Assembly (NCBI RefSeq): GCF_040222955.1
Contig: NZ_JAVKCA010000007.1
Coordinates: forward strand, 682,001-746,000
Length of the DNA stretch: 64,000 nt
Direction of reading: 5' to 3'
DNA from: Marinoscillum sp040222955
GTDB lineage: Bacteria; Bacteroidota; Bacteroidia; Cytophagales; Cyclobacteriaceae
Part shown: piece after piece, positions 52,011 through 59,708 of the stretch
How positions within the stretch are numbered: position 1 is the stretch's first letter
How the letters are laid out: each line of letters starts with the position of its first letter
Program-made: the position numbers and the translations under genes
The notes under the pieces: generated by a model
The model's database searches: none
Seen by the model: only the letters and a program-made list of their open reading frames with translations
Told to the model about the DNA's origin: nothing

Positions 52011-53273
52011 TTACTTTTCTATTAAATAATTAATTGAATTAACGGTCATTGCAGCATTGTTGCTCACAAATGCATTATCAGCGCCGTTTTGCTCCCACTC
52101 ATACGCTGCAGCTCCAATCACTATGATCGAACCTTCAGCTGGTGCAGAAGCCCTTGCATGAAGCTCTACTACTGCTCCACAGCACAGGTCTACCACGTGA
52201 CCCCACGTACCAATAAGTGTAGCTTCCATGGCTGCTTCCCATTTATCTGCTTTATCAAATGCATCCACATGATCGGTGATCGGTGCGGCGTTAATATCCC
52301 ACATGGAATTATGATCTTCTTTGTACCCAGCTGCTATCATTGGTATCGCAGGATGGCCATAGGAAGTTTGATCTACAGGGTTGGCAATGTCACTGGTAGT
52401 GCATCCCTCAAGTATGGCATGACCAGATCGATCCCAATCAGAACTGGAAACAGTCTCAATGGCATTGACATTCAAGTTGACATTAATTCCCCACTGATCA
52501 GGGTTTTCAAAACCATCACCACTTCCGTAGATTCTAGGCGCCCATCCATTCTCTTCGTACGGCTTTCCAGCATCATCTGGAATTCTACCCAGTTGGTTGA
52601 GGTACTGTGTGCCATGACCGGCCAACACAAAATCTCCACCGGCTGCATGCCATGCTTTAAATGCAGCAACCACTGAAGCAGCCCGAGCTGATGCAGGGAT
52701 ACTCTCTAACAAGCCTGGGTTGTTTCCCGGATCGCTATCCTGATAGTAAACCACCACTTCGATGTATTGCAGGGCATCGGTATTTACACTAGAAAACGGA
52801 ATATACTCCAGGTCATCACCATACTCTCCCGAAAGATATGTGTAGGCAGCGGCCATGTCTTTTTCTGTAATACTACCCGGAGCATTGGCGTCTCCCACGA
52901 AAGCGATAGAGGCAGCAAATTCAGCAGTCACTGAGACCTCAAATGAGAGCTCCTCACTACCATTGGATATGGTATAGGTCACTGCTCCTGCTGAAAAATC
53001 CTGAGCAGTACCGGATGCTGGAGATACTGTAACGCCCTCAGGCAAGGTAACTGCAATGGTCACAGCTGAAATATCCGTGCGTGGTGGAAATGGCTGGAAA
53101 ATAACAGTACCAGCGGCGGCATCTACCACACCCGTTCTGGTGATATCAGCCGACGTAGCTGTGATGGATGTGATTTCCAATGATGGTGCCGGATCCTCGC
53201 CACCGTCCCCACAGGCAATAAAGCCCACTGTTGCGATGATCATCACCGCATAAAACAAAATTGACTTCTTCAT
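52011..53273 (-). CDS. DUF4960-type surface fructan-binding lipoprotein (locus B)
   Basis: A 420-residue lipoprotein (signal ends VGFIAC, Cys21). An Ig-like domain at about 30-115 (TVSPASGTAQDFSAGAVTYTISNGSEELSF) is followed by the DUF4960-like domain: ASIAFVGDANAPGSITEKDMAAAYTYL, VVYYQDSDPGNNPG, AAFKAWHAAGGDFVLAGHGTQYLNQLGRIPDD and SIIVIGAAAYEWEQNGADN. It is the syntenic counterpart of the locus A protein, yet the two share only scattered blocks, which suggests different ligands. A role as surface glycan-binding protein next to SusD is inferred. It is 48 bp after the SusD gene. Confidence 0.76.
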   Translation of the reverse strand: MKKSILFYAVMIIATVGFIACGDGGEDPAPSLEITSITATSADITRTGVVDAAAGTVIFQPFPPRTDISAVTIAVTLPEGVTVSPASGTAQDFSAGAVTYTISNGSEELSFEVSVTAEFAASIAFVGDANAPGSITEKDMAAAYTYLSGEYGDDLEYIPFSSVNTDALQYIEVVVYYQDSDPGNNPGLLESIPASARAASVVAAFKAWHAAGGDFVLAGHGTQYLNQLGRIPDDAGKPYEENGWAPRIYGSGDGFENPDQWGINVNLNVNAIETVSSSDWDRSGHAILEGCTTSDIANPVDQTSYGHPAIPMIAAGYKEDHNSMWDINAAPITDHVDAFDKADKWEAAMEATLIGTWGHVVDLCCGAVVELHARASAPAEGSIIVIGAAAYEWEQNGADNAFVSNNAAMTVNSINYLIEK

Positions 53274-53321
53274 GATTATTTTGGTTTAGAAAATTGAGTG
53301 TTTATTGAAAAGTTGATTGAA

Positions 53322-54986
53322 TTAATAACCGTTATTCTGTTGGTAGAGGCCAGGATTCTTATCCAACTCGGCTTGCGGAATTGGATAATACTCATGAGTA
53401 CCCTCTACAAACTCTACTCCTTCCAAGTAAGGTGTCACTGTGTATTCATCGGATAAGTATTCACTGATAGTCTGGGCTGTAATTCCCCATCTGTTGAGGT
53501 CAAACAAACGATGGCCCTCCATGGCCAGTTCAAGCCTTCTTTCTCTCCTCAATGCCTGACGGGCATAGCTCTGGTTCCATCCGGTAGTTGGATAGGGTTC
53601 TATCGCATAATTGGCGGCTGTAGATACTCCGTCCAACGTTCGGACGTACGTGCTGTTCTTAGCTCTGTTTCGGATTTGATTGATGAGTGCCCGGGCCTCA
53701 TTCAGGTCAATATTACCCTCTATCAACGCCTCTGCTTTCCAAAGGAGCACTTCAGCATACCTGATGATTGCGAAGTTTAGTCCGGAAGCGGCCCATGGCA
53801 AACCATCATGCATCCTGGGATCGTTGGAATCTATGACGTGTTTTTTGGAAGAGTAATTATTTGGATAATCTGCACTCCTGCCCCACTCTGAAAAAGTGTA
53901 GATGCCGCTCTGTTTCCACGGTATGTTATTTCTTCCTAAAGAGAAATCAACTCTAGGATCCACAGGATTGAGATAGGAAGCTCCGGTAGCATGCGGAGGA
54001 TTGTCAAATCCATCAAATACCGGCAACCCATTGGCATCTGTTTTGAAAGCGTTCACTAGATTCTGGCTAGCCAGATAAAAGTCGTCCCCTCCCGGATAGG
54101 CATTACTATAGGTGACATTGAGAATATTCCCAATATTGTGTCCCAAATCCGGGTTTTCGGTCAATGCAAACTGCACGGTAAATACTATCTCTGAGCTGTT
54201 TTCAAAATCAAGTGAGGCCAGATCTTCAAACTCATTCAGCAAAGCGTATTGTCCTGAGCCTATCACCTCATCGGCAAATGGAATTACCTCACTCCACTTT
54301 TTCTCCTCTACCAGTATTTTACACATATAAGCCGCGGCTGTATATTTATTGACCCTTCCGAGTTCCGGCTGACTAAGGGGGAGATGGTCATACGCAAATT
54401 GCATATCCGCTTCTATCAGTTCCAATAGTTCTTCCTTGGTGTAAGTGGTATTAGACGCTTCTGAGCCCAATACGTTTTCATCCAACCAGGGCACCTGGTT
54501 ATAGTTTCTCACCATATCAAAGTGAAAATGAGCACGTAAGAATCTCATTTCGGCCATTCTGATTTCAGAAGGATAGTTTGGGTTTTCGTATTCCAAAAGG
54601 TTGCTTATGGCCACATTCACCCTGGCAATGGCCCAGGTAAGATTGAGCCATTTATTGAAGGCAAGATCATTGGTAGGGTTTAACACATAAGTTTCAGCCT
54701 GATGCATTGGTACCTGGTCCACGATTCCGCCACCGCCCTTGTAAGCATCATCTGATCTGATGTCTGCTATCCAGTTGGTCGTTGGCCCCTGAAAAGTGAC
54801 ATGATGAAGACCTATAAACCTGGCCGTGAGAGAAGAATACGCAGCAGTGATCAGGTTCTCCATGATTCCCTCATCTACCTCTACACCTTCCGCTAGGGCG
54901 CCTTGTGGTACCTGATCCAGAACCTGGTCTTTGCATGCTGGCAGAAGTACTGCCACTATCGAAATTGCTATAAATATCTTTTTCAT
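53322..54986 (-). CDS. SusD/RagB-family glycan-binding lipoprotein (fructan locus B)
   Basis: A 554-residue lipoprotein (signal ends AVLLPAC). SusD landmarks: EMRFLRAHFHFDMVRNYNQVPWLDENV, IIRYAEVLLWKAEALIEGN and the C-terminal RQALRRERRLELAMEGHRLFDLNRWG. It ends HEYYPIPQAELDKNPGLYQQNNGY, like the locus A protein. The start is 9 bp after the susC stop codon. It is the partner of the SusC at 54996-58103 in binding and import of fructan fragments. Confidence 0.94.
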   Translation of the reverse strand: MKKIFIAISIVAVLLPACKDQVLDQVPQGALAEGVEVDEGIMENLITAAYSSLTARFIGLHHVTFQGPTTNWIADIRSDDAYKGGGGIVDQVPMHQAETYVLNPTNDLAFNKWLNLTWAIARVNVAISNLLEYENPNYPSEIRMAEMRFLRAHFHFDMVRNYNQVPWLDENVLGSEASNTTYTKEELLELIEADMQFAYDHLPLSQPELGRVNKYTAAAYMCKILVEEKKWSEVIPFADEVIGSGQYALLNEFEDLASLDFENSSEIVFTVQFALTENPDLGHNIGNILNVTYSNAYPGGDDFYLASQNLVNAFKTDANGLPVFDGFDNPPHATGASYLNPVDPRVDFSLGRNNIPWKQSGIYTFSEWGRSADYPNNYSSKKHVIDSNDPRMHDGLPWAASGLNFAIIRYAEVLLWKAEALIEGNIDLNEARALINQIRNRAKNSTYVRTLDGVSTAANYAIEPYPTTGWNQSYARQALRRERRLELAMEGHRLFDLNRWGITAQTISEYLSDEYTVTPYLEGVEFVEGTHEYYPIPQAELDKNPGLYQQNNGY

Positions 54987-54995
54987 GACTGTCAG

Positions 54996-57900
54996 TTAGA
55001 GTTTGAGATTTAGACCGAGAATGAAAGTGCGGGGTAATGGATAAACACCATTATCAAATCCGCCCGGCACTTCGGGATCAATACCCGAATAATTGGTAAT
55101 TGTGAATACGTTTTGTACTTCAGCGTAGAGGTTTACATTGAACCCCTCGAATATTTTTGGAGTAAAATTGTATCCTAAACGAAGCGTCCTCATTTTCAGG
55201 AACGTGCCATCTTCTATGAAATAAGAGGAGGCTCTGCTTTCGTCATTTCCCTTGTCATCCAAAGTGAGCATGGGCACAGTGGCATCTGTATTTTCTGGCG
55301 TCCAGGAATTCAAAATCGCGGAGGTACGATTATAGGTACCTATTTGTGCAAACTCAGAGGTTACCCGAAGATTGTTGTAAATCTCATGTCCAATGGAGCT
55401 GTAGAAAAACATATCGAGTGTGAAGTTTTTGTATTTGAGCTGGGAGTTGAGCCCCAGGGTCACATCCGGGTGGGGACTGCCCAGGTAAGTTCTGTCCTCG
55501 TCATTGATGATGCTATCTCCGTTGATATCTGCATAACGAATACGCCCTACGCCCTTTCCGGTCTGATTGGCATGTGCTTCCACCTCCTCGGTGCTCTGGA
55601 AAATACCGTCTGCCACCCAGCCGTAAAATTCGCGCATCTGCCGGCCTTCAGCGATTCTACCCCCACTATCGAAGTATCTTTCTCCCTCGTAGCCCAAAGG
55701 ATACCTGTCGTCAAGATCATCTACAACAGATTTGTACCTTGACACCTGCACAGAATTGGTGATTTTAAGCCCTGAGTTGCTCCTATAGAAATGTGTAAGG
55801 CTCATATCAAAACCAGTGTTGGTGACCTGCGCAGAGTTTACAAATGGAGCAGTACCCTCGCCAATGGCCAGGGCCAAAGGAGGATTGCTTATCAGGTCAG
55901 TAGTAACCTTCTTGTAAACATCAAAAGTAAAATCCAACGACTTATTGAAAAGACGCACATCCGCTCCAATGTTATAGCTTTTTGTCGTTTCCCATCGCAA
56001 GAATGGATTACCTCGTGTTAGCACTACAAATCCCTGCTGTACTGATGTATTGGTTCCGGTAAGATCATAGTTTGCATTGAGATCATTTGGCCCGTAAAAA
56101 GTGGATTGATTATGCAGAGTTCCGGTATTTTGATTGCCCAACTCTCCATAGCTGGCTCTTAACTTGAAATCATTGAGTACGTTATCTCCTATAGCTCGTC
56201 TGATGGCCGGCTCGTCCGTCACTCTCCATCCTACCATATAGGTCAGGAAGTCTCCATCAGTAGCAAACCTAGAGGTCATGTCGTGCCGGTAAAGTACCGT
56301 GGCCAAATACCTTTCTTTGAAGATATAATCCAGGCGGGCAATCTCTGAGTATAACCCCCAGTTGCTGCGCCCACCCTCTGCCACGCCTATGTCATCTCCA
56401 CTGCTAATGGTCAGGTAGCTGGGTGTCTCGGAAGAATAGCCAGTACGTGAAGCAGCCAAATCCCGGTAGCTGTATTGGATAGACTCTATTCCTCCTATTA
56501 AGGTGAGGTTATGGTCCTTCTTTCTGAATGAATACTCAGCAAAGTTGTTCCAGGTGAGTGTGACACCCCGACCATATTTATTAAAATAACTATTGTTATC
56601 TATTTGATAGACGCCCTCATGTAAACTAGATTCAAAAAAATCATCATAGTAATCGCTGTAGTCCAGGCCCACATTGGTGCGCAGTTTAAAAGCATGTGCG
56701 TCTGGTAAGATATCAAGTGCATCCAGCAGGCTGACTTCTCCATGTGCATTACCAAAAATTCTCCAGCTTTTTGTGGTATTATTTCGGTTTCTATCCAACT
56801 GACTCACCGTGTTTCTAATGTCCGGGAAGTCTCCTACTCTGCCAGCGTAACCACCATCTGTATCGTATACAGGAAGTGCCGGATGCTGTCGTACTACATC
56901 GTTTGCAGCTCCACCCACGCCCACGCGCTCTGAATTAGATATACTAAGGTTCTCCCCCACTTTCATCCATTTGGTAAGATTGTAGTTAGAATTCAACCTG
57001 GCAGTAATCCTATTGAAATAAGAGGTGATGATGGTTCCTTGCTCATCGAAGTAGGATGCGCCAAACATCACATTTCCTTTATCATTTCCATTGGATATAT
57101 TCACATAATACTGTTGAGATTGACCATCTCTATAAATCCTGTCCGCCCAGTTCGTCCCTTCAGGTGTGTAGAGGTAGGACTGATCTTTGCTCGGGTCATC
57201 TTTGTCTGGCTGATAGAGCTGTGGATCTGCCGGAATCCCGGGCTTACCACCAAGATCAAAGTACCCGGTAAATGAAGGCGTACCGTTGCGACTGTTTTTA
57301 TAAGCTCCCCAATAGACCTGTCCCCATTCCTCAGCATTGAGAAGGTCCAGATAGTTGGCGCGCGTCTGTCTACCTACAATCACACCTGCGTCAATCTCCA
57401 GCTTATCCTTTTTACCCGTTTTCGTGGTGATCAGGATTACTCCTGCAGCAGCCCTGGCACCATACACCGAAGCTGCGCCATCCTTCAAAACCTGGATAGA
57501 AGCAATATCATTTCCATTAAGGTTGTTGGGAGGCTCCTGCGAAGGAATTCCATCTATCACATAGAGAGGCGTATTGTCCCCAAAAGTGGTAAACCCGCGA
57601 ATATTGACACTCGTGCCCACCGATCCCGGCTCGCCTGTTTGATTAAAGGTCACCCCTGCAACTCGTCCCTGAAGTGCCTGAAGAGGATTGGCATAAACGA
57701 TTTTTCCAACCTCCTCCATATCCACCACACTTACAGATCCTACCAGATCTTTCTTTCTCTTAGAAGTATAGCCCACCACTACTACTTCCTCAAGGGATTG
57801 CAGATCCGCAGCCAGGGCAATATCTAACCTCGTTTGCCCATTTAGTTTTATTTTCTGTGTTTCATAACCAATAAATGAGAACATCAGGGTGGCGTTGGCC

Positions 57901-58103
57901 TCCGTTGTGATCGTGTATTTACCGTCTATGTCTGTAATGGTTCCGGTATATTCATTTTCAATAGTGATGGTAGCACCTGGTAAAGTCTCACCACGCTGCT
58001 GGTCCGTCACAGTACCTGATATGGTCACTTCCTGTGCCAGCACCTCGGCTGCACACATGATGGCCAATAGTAACAAAAATCCGTTGAGTAATTTTTTCAT
58101 CAT
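54996..58103 (-). CDS. SusC/RagA TonB-dependent transporter (fructan locus B)
   Basis: A 1,035-residue outer-membrane transporter. Signal peptide (LLLLAIMCAAEVLAQ), regulatory-like domain (ISGTVTDQQRGETLPGATITIENEYTGTITDIDG), TonB box region (LEEVVVVGYTSKRKKDLVG), plug with IQVLKDGAASVYGARAAAGVILITTK, long barrel with a terminal aromatic strand (LPRTFILGLNLKL). It is preceded by the MFS gene with a 9-bp gap and followed by susD. Compared with the locus A SusC, the plug motif has lost one residue (KDGAASVYG against KDAASASIYG). Confidence 0.95.
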   Translation of the reverse strand: MMKKLLNGFLLLLAIMCAAEVLAQEVTISGTVTDQQRGETLPGATITIENEYTGTITDIDGKYTITTEANATLMFSFIGYETQKIKLNGQTRLDIALAADLQSLEEVVVVGYTSKRKKDLVGSVSVVDMEEVGKIVYANPLQALQGRVAGVTFNQTGEPGSVGTSVNIRGFTTFGDNTPLYVIDGIPSQEPPNNLNGNDIASIQVLKDGAASVYGARAAAGVILITTKTGKKDKLEIDAGVIVGRQTRANYLDLLNAEEWGQVYWGAYKNSRNGTPSFTGYFDLGGKPGIPADPQLYQPDKDDPSKDQSYLYTPEGTNWADRIYRDGQSQQYYVNISNGNDKGNVMFGASYFDEQGTIITSYFNRITARLNSNYNLTKWMKVGENLSISNSERVGVGGAANDVVRQHPALPVYDTDGGYAGRVGDFPDIRNTVSQLDRNRNNTTKSWRIFGNAHGEVSLLDALDILPDAHAFKLRTNVGLDYSDYYDDFFESSLHEGVYQIDNNSYFNKYGRGVTLTWNNFAEYSFRKKDHNLTLIGGIESIQYSYRDLAASRTGYSSETPSYLTISSGDDIGVAEGGRSNWGLYSEIARLDYIFKERYLATVLYRHDMTSRFATDGDFLTYMVGWRVTDEPAIRRAIGDNVLNDFKLRASYGELGNQNTGTLHNQSTFYGPNDLNANYDLTGTNTSVQQGFVVLTRGNPFLRWETTKSYNIGADVRLFNKSLDFTFDVYKKVTTDLISNPPLALAIGEGTAPFVNSAQVTNTGFDMSLTHFYRSNSGLKITNSVQVSRYKSVVDDLDDRYPLGYEGERYFDSGGRIAEGRQMREFYGWVADGIFQSTEEVEAHANQTGKGVGRIRYADINGDSIINDEDRTYLGSPHPDVTLGLNSQLKYKNFTLDMFFYSSIGHEIYNNLRVTSEFAQIGTYNRTSAILNSWTPENTDATVPMLTLDDKGNDESRASSYFIEDGTFLKMRTLRLGYNFTPKIFEGFNVNLYAEVQNVFTITNYSGIDPEVPGGFDNGVYPLPRTFILGLNLKL

Positions 58104-58112
58104 ATGAGAGGT

Positions 58113-59507
58113 TTAGTTGCCCACTTCAGCAACATAATTTTCTTTTACTTCTTGAATAGTCGATTGAGAATTTTTCATTTTTACTCCGCCTAAGCGGCTT
58201 TGTAGCTCTTCCAGGGAAGCGCCTTTGGTTTCGGGCATCATGAAAATTACAAAGAGTAACTGCAGTATCATGAAACTCCCAAAGAGCCAAAAGACCGTCC
58301 AGGGATTCATCGAATTGATCAGCACAGAACCAAACAGGGTGATCAACGCGGCAAATAGCCAGTGAACTCCTGACCCCCAGGCCTGCCCAAATGCTCTGAC
58401 CTTGTTAGGAAATATCTCTGAAATAAATACCCAGATCACTGCCCCTTGTCCAATGGCATGGGCTGCGATAAACGTGAGTATAAATGTCAGTTTAAATACC
58501 GCGCTGAGTTCAGCATAAAAAGCGTATCCGACCATGCCCAGACTGATGATGTAGCCTACTGAGCCAATATACATCAGCATTTTCCTGCCAGAACGATCGA
58601 TCAGAAATACACCCAGCATGGTAAAGATTAGATTGACCACACCAATAAATATTGCACTAAATAAGGAGTCGGAGCTGCCAAAGCCTGCTTTGACCAGTAT
58701 TTCCGGGGCATAGTACAAAATGAAGTTGATGCCCGAAAGCTGATTGAAAGCCGCCAGGAGAAAAGCCAACGTGAGTGACCATCTGTACTTAACCGAAAAC
58801 ACGCTGGTATGAGCATTTATATTATTTTTAACATCTTCTTTGATGCGGGCGATGATCGACCTGGCCTCAGATTCACTATTGTTTAATTTTAGTATTTTCA
58901 AAGCGCCAGGCTCATCCTTTTTGTGAATGAGTACCCACCGGGGGCTCCTTGGCACACCCAACACCATAATTATATACGCCGCTGCGGGAATGGCCTCAAC
59001 GCCTAACATCCACCTCCAGTCATTAGCACCTCCTACACCTTGCAAAAGGTAATTAGAAACAAAGGCCACCAGAATACCCAGTACTATGTTGAATTGGTAA
59101 AGGGCAACAAGACGCCCTCTGCTGGAAGGTGTGGCAATCTCTGAAGTATAGGTGGGTGCTGCAATGGACGAAATACCAACCCCAACTCCACCAATAAATC
59201 TGAAGAAAGAAAACAAATAAGGATCTGTGGCCAATGCCGACCCTAGTGCGGAAGTAAGGTAAAGCACTCCTACCCAATACAATGTGGAGCGCCTGCCTAT
59301 AAGATCCGTGGGATACCCACCGAAGATTGCTCCCACAACGGTACCCCATAATGCCATTGACATAATGAAGGTGCCATGAAACCAATCACTCATACTCCAC
59401 AACTCCTTAATAGGAAGGTTGGCACCTGAAATAACTACTGTATCGAACCCGAATAAGAATCCGGCTAGCCCAACCACAATAGCGTAATATAAAATTCGTG
59501 CATTCAT
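58113..59507 (-). CDS. Sugar-porter-family MFS permease, probable fructose importer (locus B)
   Basis: A 464-residue inner-membrane protein with 12 hydrophobic segments and the sugar-porter motifs GFLFGFDTVVISGA, TDLIGRRSTLYW, VPRSPRWVLIHKKDEPG, AFNQLSGINFILYYAPEILVK, IDRSGRKMLMY and PETKGASLEELQ. It is the first gene of the locus B transport operon, separated from the regulator by a 201-bp AT-rich gap. It probably imports free fructose or short fructans. It is clearly paralogous to the locus A permease but strongly diverged. Confidence 0.92.
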   Translation of the reverse strand: MNARILYYAIVVGLAGFLFGFDTVVISGANLPIKELWSMSDWFHGTFIMSMALWGTVVGAIFGGYPTDLIGRRSTLYWVGVLYLTSALGSALATDPYLFSFFRFIGGVGVGISSIAAPTYTSEIATPSSRGRLVALYQFNIVLGILVAFVSNYLLQGVGGANDWRWMLGVEAIPAAAYIIMVLGVPRSPRWVLIHKKDEPGALKILKLNNSESEARSIIARIKEDVKNNINAHTSVFSVKYRWSLTLAFLLAAFNQLSGINFILYYAPEILVKAGFGSSDSLFSAIFIGVVNLIFTMLGVFLIDRSGRKMLMYIGSVGYIISLGMVGYAFYAELSAVFKLTFILTFIAAHAIGQGAVIWVFISEIFPNKVRAFGQAWGSGVHWLFAALITLFGSVLINSMNPWTVFWLFGSFMILQLLFVIFMMPETKGASLEELQSRLGGVKMKNSQSTIQEVKENYVAEVGN

Positions 59508-59708
59508 AATCTTGGAAAACTTTCATCCAAGTTATGTCAAAGGGTCATTTTCAAGTTTCTAATGCCGTACCAATAAATTGCAATTTTGATTTTATAATGC
59601 CTAATTGATTGAAATAAGTGCTTTTGAGCTGCATTAAATAGGGTCTAAAATTATGATTTCAGCAAACCACTTTCAATTTTGATCGGAGGTTTTAAAATTG
59701 TAACATCC
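59508..59708. promoter_or_regulatory. Probable promoter region of the locus B transport operon
   Basis: A 201-bp AT-rich gap between the regulator and MFS genes, both minus strand. The 10-mer CAATTTTGAT occurs twice (59581-59590 and 59674-59683), 93 bp apart, which may be chance at this base composition. The TTTGTATCAAA pair of locus A is absent, so the two regulators may recognise different sites. Confidence 0.4.

Noticed and set aside
52089..52676. Open frame of 195 codons on the plus strand antisense to the locus B DUF4960 gene
   Set aside because: Rich in His, Cys and Ser as expected for a shadow frame; no family features.
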